Counted from the stretch's first letter, positions 8,422-18,049 are shown. The stretch is 64,000 nucleotides of DNA from Amycolatopsis tolypomycina (GCF_900105945.1 NZ_FNSO01000004.1:496001-560000), one strand, 5' to 3'. Notes: generated by a model not told the origin, from the letters alone. Made by a program: numbers and translations.

Positions 8422-10953
8422 GTGACCACCGAAAACGCGAGGCCGCGCCGGGGAGAGCTGAGGATCTACCTCGGCGCGGCCCCGGGCGTCGGCAAGACGT
8501 TCGCCATGCTCGGCGAAGCGCGCCGCCGGCTCGACCGCGGCACCGACGTCGTCATCGGGCTGGTGGAGACGCACGGTCGCGAGAAGACCGCCGCCCTCCT
8601 CGAAGGCCTCGAGACCGTGCCGCGGCGGCACGCCGAGCACCGCGGCCGCGCGTTCGAGGAGATGGACGTCGACGCCGTCCTGGCGCGCGCGCCCGAGGTC
8701 GCGGTGATCGACGAGCTGGCGCACACGAACGTCCCGGGCTCGCGCAACGCCAAGCGCTGGCAGGACGTCGAGGAGCTCCTGGACGCGGGCATCGACGTGC
8801 TCTCCACGGTCAACGTGCAGCACCTGCAGAGCCTCAACGACGTCGTCGAGCGGATCACCGGCGTCACCCAGCAGGAAACCGTCCCGGACGAGGTCGTCCG
8901 CCGCGCCGAGCAGCTGGAGCTGGTCGACATCACCCCGGAGGCGCTGCGGCGGCGGCTCGCCCACGGCAACGTCTACCCCGCCGAGCGGATCGACGCCGCG
9001 CTCGGCAACTACTTCCGCCCCGGCAACCTGACGGCGTTGCGCGAGCTGGCGCTGCTCTGGGTGGCCGACCAGGTCGACGTCGCCCTGCAGCGCTACCGCG
9101 CCGAGCAGCGGATCACCGACACGTGGGAGGCGCGCGAACGGGTCGTCGCCTCGATCACCGGCGGGCCGGAGAGCGAGACGCTCATCCGCCGGGCCAGCCG
9201 GATCGCCACCCGGGCCGGCGCCGAGCTGCAGGTGGTGCACATCCTGCGCGGCGACGGCCTGGCCGGCATCAGCCCCGCCTCGATGGCCCGCTACCGCAAG
9301 CTCGCCGAGGAGGTCGGGGCCACGTTCCACACGGTCGTCGGCGACGACGTCCCGGCCGCGCTGCTGGACTTCGCCCGCGGCGTCAACGCGACCCAGCTGG
9401 TGCTCGGGACCTCGCGGCGCTCCCGCGTGGCGCGGCTGTTCGACGAGGGCATCGGCGCCGCGGTGGTCCGCCGGTCGGGGCCGATCGACGTGCACATGGT
9501 CACCCACTCCGAGGCCGGCGGGCGGCTGCGGACGCGGCTGATCGCGAGCCCGCTGGGGCTTTCGCGGCTGGTGACGGGCTGGGTGCTGGGCATCGTGCTG
9601 CCGGTGCTGGTCACCCTCGTCGGCGTGTTCGTGCCGAGCGGGCTCGACTTCGCCACCGACGTCATCGCCTACGTCCTGGCCACGGTCATCGTCGCCCTGG
9701 TCGGCGGCCTCGGCCCGGCGCTGGTCGCGGCCGTGCTCGGCGCCGGGCTGCTCAACTTCTTCTTCACGCCGCCGCTGTACACGCTCAACGTGCACACCCC
9801 GCAGAACCTCGTGACATTGATCGCGATGGTCGTGGTCGCGGTGCTGGTCGCGCTGGTCGTCGACCAGGCCGCGCGCCGGGCGGCGCAGGCGGCGCGGGCC
9901 CGGACCGAAGCGGCGTTGCTGGCCTCCTACGCCCGGACCGTGCTCACCCACGCGAACCCGATCGAGCGGTTGCTGGCGAAGGTGCGCGAGAACTTCGCGC
10001 TGACGTCGGTGACGTTGCTGGAGAAGCAGGACGGGGTGTGGCAGTGCGTGGCGACCTCGGGGGAGCACCCGTGCGCCGACCCGGACGAGGCCGACGCCGA
10101 CATCGCCGTCACCGCCGACGTCCACCTGACCCTGCGCGGCCGGGCACTGCCGGCGGCCGACCGGCGGGTGCTGGAAGCCGTGGCGGGACAGGCGTTCCTG
10201 GCCCTGCGGCAGCAGCGGGCCGCGGCCGCGGCGGCGCGCGCCGAGCGCAAGGCCGAGGCGACCGAGCTGCGCACGACGCTGCTCTCCGCCGTCGGGCACG
10301 ACCTGCGGACGCCGCTGACGTCGATCAAGGCGTCGATCGGCAGCCTGCGCGCGCCGGACCTGGCCCTGTCCGAAGAGGACACCGCGGAGCTGATGGAGGC
10401 CATCGAGCTGTCCGCCGACCGGCTGGCCGGGCTGATCGACAACCTCCTGGACTCGTCGCGGCTGGCCACCGGGGCGGTCCGCCCGCACCTGCGTCCGGTG
10501 GGCTACGACGAGGTCGTCGCGCACGCCCTGTCCAATGTGGACAACTCGGACGACGTCGTGGTCGCGGTCGACGACCAGCTGCCGTCCGTGCTGGCCGACC
10601 CCGGCCTGCTGGAACGGGTGGTGGCGAACGTGCTGGACAACGCCCTGCGCCACGGCGGCGCGCCGGTGTCGGCGCGGGCCAGCGCCCACTCCGGCCAGGT
10701 CGAGCTGCGGATCGTCGACCACGGCAAGGGCCTGCGGAAGGGGGCCGCGGACTCGGCGTTCGCGCCGTTCCAGCGGCTCGGCGGCGACCGCGACACGACG
10801 CCAGGCGTCGGGCTCGGGCTGTCGGTCGCGAAGGGGTTCACCGAGGCGATGGGCGGCACGATCCGCGCCGAGGACACCCCGGGCGGCGGGCTCACGGTCG
10901 TGGTTTCGCTGCCGGCGTTCAGTGTGGAGTACGAAGAGGAGGGGGTGCGATGA
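8422..10953 (+). CDS. kdpD: Sensor histidine kinase KdpD
   Basis: An 843-residue sensor. An N-terminal KdpD domain carries the Walker A GAAPGVGKTFAML and DELAHTNVPGSRN, followed by a USP-like domain, four membrane helices (about residues 375-475), a GAF-like region and a HisKA/HATPase core with the phosphoacceptor His626 in GHDLRTPLTSIKAS. The N box (VLDNALRHG) and G boxes (GVGLGLSVAKGF) are present. GTG at 8422 is chosen over an upstream in-frame ATG because it follows the kdpC stop by four bases. It senses K+ limitation or turgor and phosphorylates KdpE, whose start overlaps its stop. Confidence 0.96.
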   Translation: MTTENARPRRGELRIYLGAAPGVGKTFAMLGEARRRLDRGTDVVIGLVETHGREKTAALLEGLETVPRRHAEHRGRAFEEMDVDAVLARAPEVAVIDELAHTNVPGSRNAKRWQDVEELLDAGIDVLSTVNVQHLQSLNDVVERITGVTQQETVPDEVVRRAEQLELVDITPEALRRRLAHGNVYPAERIDAALGNYFRPGNLTALRELALLWVADQVDVALQRYRAEQRITDTWEARERVVASITGGPESETLIRRASRIATRAGAELQVVHILRGDGLAGISPASMARYRKLAEEVGATFHTVVGDDVPAALLDFARGVNATQLVLGTSRRSRVARLFDEGIGAAVVRRSGPIDVHMVTHSEAGGRLRTRLIASPLGLSRLVTGWVLGIVLPVLVTLVGVFVPSGLDFATDVIAYVLATVIVALVGGLGPALVAAVLGAGLLNFFFTPPLYTLNVHTPQNLVTLIAMVVVAVLVALVVDQAARRAAQAARARTEAALLASYARTVLTHANPIERLLAKVRENFALTSVTLLEKQDGVWQCVATSGEHPCADPDEADADIAVTADVHLTLRGRALPAADRRVLEAVAGQAFLALRQQRAAAAAARAERKAEATELRTTLLSAVGHDLRTPLTSIKASIGSLRAPDLALSEEDTAELMEAIELSADRLAGLIDNLLDSSRLATGAVRPHLRPVGYDEVVAHALSNVDNSDDVVVAVDDQLPSVLADPGLLERVVANVLDNALRHGGAPVSARASAHSGQVELRIVDHGKGLRKGAADSAFAPFQRLGGDRDTTPGVGLGLSVAKGFTEAMGGTIRAEDTPGGGLTVVVSLPAFSVEYEEEGVR

Positions 10954-11648
10954 GCGACCTGGGCGCCACCGTGCTGGTGGTGGACGACGAGCCGCAGATC
11001 GTGCGGGCACTGCGGATCAACCTGACCGCCCGCGGCTACAAGGTGATCACCGCGCACGACGGCACGGCCGCGTTGAAGGCGGTGGCCGAGACCAAGCCGG
11101 ACGTGGTGGTCCTGGACCTCGGCCTGCCGGACCTGGACGGCACGGAGGTGATCGCGGGCCTGCGCGGCTGGACGACGGTGCCGATCATCGTGCTGTCGGC
11201 CCGCGGCGACTCGGCGGACAAGGTCGAGGCCCTCGACGCGGGCGCCGACGACTACGTGACGAAGCCGTTCGGCATGGACGAGCTGCTGGCTCGCTTGCGA
11301 GCGGCGGTCCGCCGTTCGGCGGTGGCGGGCGCGGACGGCGCGGACGCGGTGGTCGACACGGCGTCGTTCACGGTGGACCTGGCGGCGAAGAAGGTCCGCC
11401 GCCACGACGGCGAGGAAGTCCACCTGACGAAGACGGAGTGGGGCGTGCTGGAGCTGCTCGTCCGCAACCGCGGCCGGCTGGTGGCGCAGAAGCAGCTGTT
11501 GCACGAGGTGTGGGGCCCGTCGTACGAGACGGAGTCCCACTACCTGCGGGTGTACCTGGCCCAGCTGCGGCGGAAGCTGGAACGGGAGCCGTCCCGGCCG
11601 CGGCACCTGCTGACCGAGCCGGGGATGGGGTACCGCTTCGAGGTCTAG
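10950..11648 (+). CDS. kdpE: Response regulator KdpE
   Basis: A 232-residue OmpR-type regulator. The receiver domain has VVDDEPQI, phosphoacceptor Asp56 (VVLDLGLPD) and the conserved Lys in VTKPFGMDELLARL. The winged-helix domain includes LTKTEWGVLELL and EPGMGYRFEV at the C-terminus. It activates the kdp operon, probably at the phased repeats near 3812-3864. The TAG stop (11646-11648) lies within the CTAG that is duplicated at both ends of the adjoining insertion sequence, so the insertion left the protein intact. Confidence 0.96.
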   Translation: MSDLGATVLVVDDEPQIVRALRINLTARGYKVITAHDGTAALKAVAETKPDVVVLDLGLPDLDGTEVIAGLRGWTTVPIIVLSARGDSADKVEALDAGADDYVTKPFGMDELLARLRAAVRRSAVAGADGADAVVDTASFTVDLAAKKVRRHDGEEVHLTKTEWGVLELLVRNRGRLVAQKQLLHEVWGPSYETESHYLRVYLAQLRRKLEREPSRPRHLLTEPGMGYRFEV

Positions 11649-11666
11649 TACTACAGGGCTAGATCT
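11649..11666. repeat. Left terminal inverted repeat of the IS
   Basis: TACTACAGGGCTAGATCT, the exact reverse complement of 13087-13104. It is directly preceded by the target-site copy CTAG. Confidence 0.93.
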
Positions 11667-11846
11667 CTAGCATTTGGAGTCGGAGGCGTCGCCTGAAGTG
11701 GCTTCGTCGTGCGTCTGCCTGGTGTCCGCGGCGCCAGGCGGACGCACGAAGACCGTGGTCGATGATGTGGTCGTCTTTGCCGATGAGGTTGAACAGGCGT
11801 CGGATCTCGGCGATGGAGAGTGCGATCAGGCGACGGGTCCGGGTGG

Positions 11847-13037
11847 TCATGGTGTGCGGCTTGCCCGCAGGTCGCGCTGATCTTTTTTTGCCTGGTGTCT
11901 CATCACTGCGAGGAATGCCATGGCCAGCATCGACAGGGTGATATGCCGGTACCAGGCGTGGTAGAGGCGGACTTGGTAGTTGTCCAGTCCTGCTTCGCTC
12001 TTGGCTGCTTCGAAACATTCCTCGATTGGCCAGCGGGCGCCGATGACACGGACAAGTTCCGTCAGTGATTCTCCGCGCGGGTTGTAGCAGTGGAAGTAGC
12101 CGAGTTCGCCGTCTGAAATGTTTCGGCGGAACACGTACTGATGGCCGTCACCGGCATCGACCATCGCCCAGTCGTAGACCCGGAAACCCTTGGCGCCGAT
12201 CCCGCAGGCACGACGGGACCAGTCGTGGCCTGTCAGGCGGGATTGGGCATGTTTGACCAGTGTCGGCAGGCCGGCCGCGGAGGAGATACCGCCAGTTGTG
12301 ATGTCGGTGTTCTTCGGCACGGCCATCGCATACGCGATTCCTTCGGCTTCCAGATACGTGCGCAGCCCCGGGTTCTGCCCGAACTCCTCGTCCGCGGCGA
12401 ACCACGCGAACGGCACCCCGGCCGTCACCGCTCGCGCGATCATGGCCTGCACCTGCTTCGGGCGGGTAGCGAACGTCACCTTCTCCGGCACGTGCGCCTC
12501 GGCCCGACGCCCGGGATCAGCACACCACGACGCATCGGGCAGATACAGTTCTCGGTCAATGAGTACCCGATCGCCGGCCGTGTTGGCATAGGCCAGGAAA
12601 ACCCCGATCTGACAGTTGTCGATCCGCCCCAGGGTCCCCGAATACTGACGTTGAACACCGGCCGACTTGTTGCCCTTCTTGGCAAACCCGGTCGGGTCCG
12701 CGATCAGCACGCCACGGGGATCAGCGAAATGTTCCATCGCATAGTCGCGTACCAGGTCTCGCGCCTCGGCGGCATCCCACGGCGACAGATTCAGCAACCG
12801 CTGGAGCGCCTTCGGCTCCGGATCTCCGGAATACTCCGCGATCGTCCAGCCGTTCTTCCGTTCCAGCGGGGCGATCAAGCCGCGCAGATAATGCCGGGCA
12901 TGCGCACGCGAATCCGTCCGATAGAACAACCCGTCCAGTCGCGCGCACACGTCCCGAAACTCCCGATCCCACACGGCCAAATCTTCCCGCGTCGCACCGC
13001 CCGAGAGGTCGGCCCGCCCGACAGAAGGAGTGCTCAC
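11847..13037 (-). CDS. IS701 family transposase
   Basis: A protein of about 396 residues with the DDE catalytic triad in recognisable surroundings: first Asp in GVLIADPTGFAKKG, second Asp in PFAWFAADEEFGQNPGLR, and Glu in WPIEECFEAAKSEAGLDNY, the last followed by the usual HAWYRHITLSMLAMAFLAV helix. It catalyses cut-and-paste movement of the 1456-bp element. The GTG at 13037 gives the usual N-terminus length; an in-frame GTG at 13055 is also possible. It ends with a short basic tail that differs from the core domain. Confidence 0.92.
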   Translation of the reverse strand: MSTPSVGRADLSGGATREDLAVWDREFRDVCARLDGLFYRTDSRAHARHYLRGLIAPLERKNGWTIAEYSGDPEPKALQRLLNLSPWDAAEARDLVRDYAMEHFADPRGVLIADPTGFAKKGNKSAGVQRQYSGTLGRIDNCQIGVFLAYANTAGDRVLIDRELYLPDASWCADPGRRAEAHVPEKVTFATRPKQVQAMIARAVTAGVPFAWFAADEEFGQNPGLRTYLEAEGIAYAMAVPKNTDITTGGISSAAGLPTLVKHAQSRLTGHDWSRRACGIGAKGFRVYDWAMVDAGDGHQYVFRRNISDGELGYFHCYNPRGESLTELVRVIGARWPIEECFEAAKSEAGLDNYQVRLYHAWYRHITLSMLAMAFLAVMRHQAKKDQRDLRASRTP

Positions 13038-13086
13038 TCGCCAACACTCGCACAATCAGCAGTCGATATCACGAACCGACACGCAA

Positions 13087-13104
13087 AGATCTAGCCCTGT
13101 AGTA
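13087..13104. repeat. Right terminal inverted repeat of the IS
   Basis: AGATCTAGCCCTGTAGTA, the exact reverse complement of 11649-11666. It is directly followed by the second target-site copy CTAG at 13105-13108. Confidence 0.93.
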
Positions 13105-13704
13105 CTAGGCCGGGGTGCTGGTCCCGGTCGTGCTCGACGTGGGGGCGCCGGCCGAGCTGGAGCCGCCACCGGACGGCGGCGGCTCCGACGAGGTGGAGGT
13201 CGTGGGCGGTGGCGACGACGTCGTGGTCGGCGTCGTCTTGGTGGTGGTCGGGGGCTGCGTCGGGTGCTGGCTCGTCGCCGGAGGCGGGTTGCCGCCCGTG
13301 TCGCCGCGCGGCGGCAGGGGCGGTGACGTCTGCGTGACGACCGTCGTGGTCGTCTTGCCGTCCGGGCTCACCGAGACCACCGTTGTCGGCGTGCTGGTCG
13401 ACGTGGGGCTCGACGTCGTCGGCGCGCCGCTGGAGGTCGACGGGTCGGTGGACGACGGCGTAGCCGGCAGCGTCTGGACGCCGGCCGGGAGGGTGCCCTG
13501 GCCGCCGGGGCCGCCCGTGCCGCCCGCGGTCGACGCGGGACCCGGCCCGGCGAGCTCGGCCACGGCGGCGAACGCGGTCGCGACGACCAGCCCGGCCACC
13601 CCGAGCACGACGTACCCGGTGCGGTTCGGTTTGCTGCTCTTGGGCGGCGCGGTGTCGATCCTGGTGATCCGAGAGCTCGAATCCGACCCGGCGGGGCGGG
13701 GCAT
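13105..13704 (-). CDS. Single-pass membrane protein with a Thr/Ser/Pro-rich external tail
   Basis: 199 residues: a short basic cytoplasmic head (MPRPAGSDSSSRITRID), one transmembrane helix (GYVVLGVAGLVVATAFAAVA, about residues 31-50), then about 145 residues almost entirely of Thr, Ser, Pro and Gly. The start at 13704 has AAGGAG six bases upstream. A much longer frame to 14079 lies opposite the acylphosphatase gene and is rejected. The tail looks like a cell-wall-spanning linker with no folded domain. The TAG stop uses the right-hand CTAG of the IS target duplication. Function unknown. Confidence 0.7.
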   Translation of the reverse strand: MPRPAGSDSSSRITRIDTAPPKSSKPNRTGYVVLGVAGLVVATAFAAVAELAGPGPASTAGGTGGPGGQGTLPAGVQTLPATPSSTDPSTSSGAPTTSSPTSTSTPTTVVSVSPDGKTTTTVVTQTSPPLPPRGDTGGNPPPATSQHPTQPPTTTKTTPTTTSSPPPTTSTSSEPPPSGGGSSSAGAPTSSTTGTSTPA

Positions 13705-13905
13705 ACGGGGCTCCTTGGGGAATGGGGAGGCGCGGTCGAGGCCGGGAACGGGGCTGTCTCGGGAGAGAGCGTCTCGTGAAAGACACAGCCACGGCGGGGG
13801 AGCGACCTCGGCGGGGAGGTTATCACCGTCGTGCGGGTATTCGCCCAGGTAGTGGCCTTGATCCGTTACTGTGCGCGGTCGGTTGACCCGGAAGGGAGGA
13901 ACGGC

Positions 13906-14193
13906 GTGAGTGAGGAAGAAACGCACACCCGGCTGACGGCGTGGGTGCGCGGCCGGGTCCAGGGCGTTGGTTTCCGCTGGTGGACGCGCAGCCGTGCGTT
14001 GGAACTGGGCCTGGTCGGGAGCGCGAGCAACCTCGCCGACGGGCGTGTCGAGGTCATAGCGGAGGGTAGCCGCGACCACTGTCAGCGGTTGTTGTCCGCG
14101 TTACGGTCGGGAGAATCACCCGGACGTGTGGAGCACGTCGCCGAGCGCTGGTCTGACCCGAAAGGGGGACTCAGGGGGTTCGTCGAGCGGTAG
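13906..14193 (+). CDS. acyP: Acylphosphatase
   Basis: A 95-residue acylphosphatase that hydrolyses carboxyl-phosphate bonds. The catalytic Arg lies in the signature [16 protein letters not shown] and the second catalytic residue in [17 protein letters not shown]. The GTG at 13906 follows GGGAGGA by about eight bases; the longer frame from 13831 has no ribosome site. The position immediately upstream of smc is the conserved actinobacterial order acyP-smc-ftsY, although ftsY is displaced here. Confidence 0.92.
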   Translation: MSEEETHTRLTAWVRGRVQGVGFRWWTRSRALELGLVGSASNLADGRVEVIAEGSRDHCQRLLSALRSGESPGRVEHVAERWSDPKGGLRGFVER

Positions 14194-14349
14194 GCCGTCC
14201 GGGGCCGGTGTGGCTCGTGATGTTGCTGAGGCCGCCTCCGGTGTGCTAGGCGCGCCGAGGAGGGGGCGCATCCGGCGGACCCGCCGGGCCCCCAGGTAGC
14301 CTGGGACGATTGAACCGCCAGTACCCGCGGCCAGAGGGGTCAGCACCAC

Positions 14350-17300
14350 GTGCACCTGAAAAGCCTGACGCTCAAGGGCTTCAAGTCCTTCGCCTCGGCC
14401 ACCACGCTGCGCTTCGAACCCGGCATCACCTGCGTGGTCGGGCCGAACGGCTCGGGCAAGTCCAACGTGCTCGACGCCCTGCGCTGGGTCATGGGCACCC
14501 AGGGCGCCAAGGACCTGCGCGGCGGCAAGATGGAGGACGTCATCTTCGCCGGCACCGCGGGCCGCGCCCCGCTCGGCCGCGCCGAGGTCACCCTCACCAT
14601 CGACAACGCCGACGGCGCGCTGCCCATCGAGTACTCCGAGGTGTCGATCACCCGCCGGATGTTCCGCGACGGCGCCAGCGAGTACGAGATCAACGGCGAC
14701 CGCTGCCGCCTGATGGACGTCCAGGAACTGCTCTCCGACTCCGGCATCGGCCGCGAGATGCACGTCATCGTCGGGCAGGGCCAGCTCTCGGCGATCCTCG
14801 AGTCCAAGCCCGAAGAGCGCCGCGCCTTCATCGAAGAGGCCGCCGGCGTCCTCAAGCACCGCAAGCGCAAGGAACAGACCCTGCGCAAGCTGGCCAACAT
14901 GCAGGGCAACCTCGACCGCCTCGGCGACCTGACGACCGAGCTGCGCCGCCAGCTCAAGCCGCTGGGCAAGCAGGCCGAGATCGCCCGCAAGGCCCAGACG
15001 GTCCAGTCCGAGCTGCGCGACTCCCGCCTGCGCCTGCTCGCCGACGACCTGGTCACCCAGCGGGAGGCCATCGCGCGCGAAGAGGCCGACGAGAAGACGG
15101 CCCGCGCCCGCCGCGCCGAGGTCGAGCAGACCCTCGAGATCGTCTCCGCCGAAGAAGCCGAGCTGGAGGCCTCGCTCGCCGAGGACGCGCCGCTGCTGCA
15201 GACCGCCCAGGAGACCTGGTACAAGCTGTCCGCGCTGGCCGAGCGCCTGCGCGGCACCGTCCGCCTGGCGATCGAGCGCCAGCGGCACCTCTCCGCCGAC
15301 GTCTCGGCCCACACCGGCGGCCGCGACCCCGAGGAGCTTCTCGAAGAGGCCGAGCGCGTCGCCGAGCAGGAAGAAGAGCTCAACGAGGCCGTCATGGAGG
15401 CCCGGGAGCTGCTCGCCCAGACCGTGCTGCGCCGCGAGGACCTCGAACAGCGCGTCCAGGCCGCCGAGCGCGCGCACTGGGCCGCCGTCCGCGCGATCGC
15501 CGACCGCCGCGAGGGCATGGCCAAGCTGACCGGCCAGGTCGAGGCGCTGCGCAGCAAGAACGGCGCGACCACGGACGAGATCGACCGGCTGAGCGTCTCC
15601 ATCGAAGAGGCCGCCGAGCGCGCCGAGATCGCCGTCGAAGAACTCGAGCTGGCCAAGGCCGAGGGCGGCGCGGAGGAGTCCGACGACGCCGGCCTGATGG
15701 ACCGCCACGACCGTGCGGTCGAGGCCAACAACGCGGCCAAGGCGCGCGTCGAAGAGCTGGTCAAGGCCGAGCGCGCGGCCGAGCGCGAGATCGCGTCCGA
15801 AAAGGCGCGTGTCGAGGCGCTGTCGATGGGGCTCAAGCGCAAGGACGGCGCGGGCGCGCTGCTCGGCGCGTCCCACGAGCTGCCGGGCCTGCTCGGCTCG
15901 GTCGCCGCGCTGCTGACCGTCGAGCCGGGCCACGAGGTCGCGCTGGCCGCGGCGCTCGGCCCGGTGGCCGACGCGGTCGCCGTCGCGGGCGGCGAAGACG
16001 CCCTGCGCGCGCTGAAGTACTTGAAGGACACCGACTCCGGTCGCGCGGGCATCCTGCTCGGCGGTCCCGAGTCCACTGTGGACACCTATTCGTGGCCGTC
16101 GCTGCCGGAAGGCGCGCGCTGGGCCCGCGAGGTCGTCACGGCGCCGGCGCAGCTGCGGCCCGCGGTCGAGCAGGCCCTCGACAAGCTCGCCATCGTGCGC
16201 GACCTCGACGCGGCCCGGCACCTGGTCGCGGTGCACCCGGACGTCCGCGCGGTCACCGCCGAGGGCGACGTCTTCGGCGCCCGCTGGGCGATCGGCGGGT
16301 CGGGCCAGCGCGAGAGCGTCATCGAGGTCCAGGCCGCCGTCGACGAGGCGGGGGAGCGGCTGCGGCTGGCCGAACGCTCGCTGGAGCGGTACGCGGCCGA
16401 GCTGGAAGGTGCCCGCGCCGAGCAGCAGGCACGGCGTGAAGAGGTTTCGCAGGCCAAGGACGCCCTCGGCGAGGCAAAGGTCCGGAAGGCCCGCTCGTCG
16501 GAGCGGCTCAACCGGCTGCAGCAGGCCGCCCGCCAGGCCCAGGCCGAGGTCGAGCGGCTGACCGGGCAGCGCGCGAAGGTCGAGCAGAGCCGCGTGCAGG
16601 CGCTGGCCCAGCTCGCCGAGCTGGAGGAACGGCTCGCCGCCGTCGCCGAGCAGCCCGTCGAGGACGACCCGGACACCGCCGAGCGCGACGCCGCGGTCGA
16701 GGAACTGGCCGTCGTCCGGCAGGAGGAGATGGAGGCGCGGCTCGCGCAGCGCACCTCCGAAGAGCGGGCGCGCAGCATCGCCGGCAAGGCCGAGGGCCTC
16801 CGCCGCGCCGCCCACGCCGAGCAGCAGGCCCGCGAACGCGCCGAGCGCGCCGCCGCGGCCCGCAAGCGCGGCGCCGAGATCGCCACCGCCGTCGTCAACG
16901 CCGGCGAGCTGGCGCTGGAGCGCATCGAGCACTCGGTGCAGCGCGCGGCCACCGAACGCGACCAGGTCCAGGCCCGCCGCCAGAGCCGCGAGCAGGCACT
17001 GACGAGTGTCCGCGCCAAGGTCCGCGAGCTCACCGGCGAGCTGGAGAAGCTGACCGACGCCGTCCACCGCGACGAGGTGCTGCGCGCCGAGCAGCGGCTG
17101 CGGCTGGAGACCCTCGAAGCCAAGATCGCTGAGGACTTCGGCATCGGGCTGGCCGACCTGGTCCAGGAGTACGGCCCGGACGTCCCGGTCCCGCCGAGCG
17201 CGGGCGAAATGGCCGAGTACGAGGCGGCCAAGGACCGCGGCGAAGACGTCACCCCGCCGCCGCCGATGCCCTACGACCGCGAAACCCAGGCCCGCCGCGC

Positions 17301-17952
17301 CAAGCGCGCCGAGAAGGACCTGTCCCTGCTGGGCAAGGTCAACCCGCTGGCCCTGGAGGAGTTCGCGGCGCTGGAGGAGCGGTACAAGTTCCTCTCCACG
17401 CAGCTGGAGGACCTCAAGGACACCCGCAAGGACCTCGAAGCCGTCATCAAGCAGGTCGACGAGAAGATCCTCGAGGTCTTCGCCTCGGCGTACGCGGACG
17501 TCTCCCGCGAGTTCGAGACGGTGTTCGGCGTGCTCTTCCCGGGCGGCGAGGGCCGGATGGTCCTCACCGAGCCGGACGACCTGCTGGCCACCGGCGTCGA
17601 CGTCGAAGCGCGCCCGCCGGGCAAGAAGGTCAAGCGGCTGTCGCTGCTGTCGGGTGGCGAGAAGTCGCTGGTCGCGGTGGGCATGCTGGTCGCGATCTTC
17701 CGCGCCCGCCCGTCACCCTTCTACGTGATGGACGAGGTCGAGGCGGCGCTCGACGACACCAACATGCGCCGGCTGATCGGGCTGCTGGAGCAGCTGCGCG
17801 ACTCGTCGCAGCTGATCATCATCACCCACCAGAAGCCGACCATGGAGATCGCCGACGCCCTCTACGGCGTGAGCATGCAGGGCGACGGCATCACGAAGGT
17901 GATCTCGCAGCGGCTGCGCACGACCGAGGAAGAGCCGGTTCCGGTCAGCTGA
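14350..17952 (+). CDS. smc: Chromosome segregation protein SMC
   Basis: 1200 residues, the usual length. The N-terminal ATPase half has Walker A GPNGSGKSNVLDALRWV. Long coiled coils flank a hinge (about residues 510-670, near HELPGLLGSVAALLTVEPGHE). The C-terminal half has the ABC signature LSGGEKSLVAVGMLVAIF and Walker B FYVMDEVEAALDDTN. SMC dimers with ScpAB condense and align sister chromosomes on the nucleoid. GTG start. It ends at a convergent junction occupied by a repeat family. Confidence 0.97.
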   Translation: MHLKSLTLKGFKSFASATTLRFEPGITCVVGPNGSGKSNVLDALRWVMGTQGAKDLRGGKMEDVIFAGTAGRAPLGRAEVTLTIDNADGALPIEYSEVSITRRMFRDGASEYEINGDRCRLMDVQELLSDSGIGREMHVIVGQGQLSAILESKPEERRAFIEEAAGVLKHRKRKEQTLRKLANMQGNLDRLGDLTTELRRQLKPLGKQAEIARKAQTVQSELRDSRLRLLADDLVTQREAIAREEADEKTARARRAEVEQTLEIVSAEEAELEASLAEDAPLLQTAQETWYKLSALAERLRGTVRLAIERQRHLSADVSAHTGGRDPEELLEEAERVAEQEEELNEAVMEARELLAQTVLRREDLEQRVQAAERAHWAAVRAIADRREGMAKLTGQVEALRSKNGATTDEIDRLSVSIEEAAERAEIAVEELELAKAEGGAEESDDAGLMDRHDRAVEANNAAKARVEELVKAERAAEREIASEKARVEALSMGLKRKDGAGALLGASHELPGLLGSVAALLTVEPGHEVALAAALGPVADAVAVAGGEDALRALKYLKDTDSGRAGILLGGPESTVDTYSWPSLPEGARWAREVVTAPAQLRPAVEQALDKLAIVRDLDAARHLVAVHPDVRAVTAEGDVFGARWAIGGSGQRESVIEVQAAVDEAGERLRLAERSLERYAAELEGARAEQQARREEVSQAKDALGEAKVRKARSSERLNRLQQAARQAQAEVERLTGQRAKVEQSRVQALAQLAELEERLAAVAEQPVEDDPDTAERDAAVEELAVVRQEEMEARLAQRTSEERARSIAGKAEGLRRAAHAEQQARERAERAAAARKRGAEIATAVVNAGELALERIEHSVQRAATERDQVQARRQSREQALTSVRAKVRELTGELEKLTDAVHRDEVLRAEQRLRLETLEAKIAEDFGIGLADLVQEYGPDVPVPPSAGEMAEYEAAKDRGEDVTPPPPMPYDRETQARRAKRAEKDLSLLGKVNPLALEEFAALEERYKFLSTQLEDLKDTRKDLEAVIKQVDEKILEVFASAYADVSREFETVFGVLFPGGEGRMVLTEPDDLLATGVDVEARPPGKKVKRLSLLSGGEKSLVAVGMLVAIFRARPSPFYVMDEVEAALDDTNMRRLIGLLEQLRDSSQLIIITHQKPTMEIADALYGVSMQGDGITKVISQRLRTTEEEPVPVS

Positions 17953-18047
17953 CGTCGTCTTCGCGCGGTGCGCGGCGGTCCTCGCCGCGCACGCGCGGCT
18001 CGTAGTGCCTCAGGTCGCTGCCGGCGTCGCCGATCGTCGGGCGCCGC
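17945..18047 (-). other. Possible 3' remnant of a minus-strand gene
   Basis: On the minus strand, the about 33 codons between the repeat block and the smc end read TIGDAGSDLRHYEPRVRGED and then RRAPREDDVS-stop, with nearly all third positions G or C. The stop overlaps the smc 3' end by eight bases. There is no start codon in unique sequence; upstream the frame simply enters the 30-bp repeat. It may be the tail of a gene whose body was lost when the repeat arrived, or chance. Low confidence. Confidence 0.2.
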
Positions 18048-18049
18048 CC

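Larger units (their letters stand above)
11649..13104 (-). mobile_element. Complete IS701-family insertion sequence, 1456 bp
   Basis: The ends are perfect 18-bp inverted repeats (11649-11666, TACTACAGGGCTAGATCT, and 13087-13104). The element is flanked by a 4-bp direct repeat CTAG (11645-11648 and 13105-13108), which is the target duplication expected of the IS701 group (YTAR-type targets). It encodes one full-length transposase on the minus strand. About 180 noncoding bases lie 3' of the transposase gene. The intact ends, intact ORF and clean duplication suggest recent insertion. Confidence 0.93.

Noticed and set aside
8377..11010. 877-residue minus-strand frame opposite kdpD
   Set aside because: Low-complexity Arg/Gly/His-rich shadow of kdpD; no family features.
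13705..14079. N-terminal extension of the Thr/Pro-rich membrane protein
   Set aside because: It lies opposite the acylphosphatase gene, and a good ribosome site marks the start at 13704.
14116..17067. 983-residue minus-strand frame opposite smc
   Set aside because: Antisense shadow of coiled-coil coding sequence, Leu/Gly/Asp-rich without motifs.
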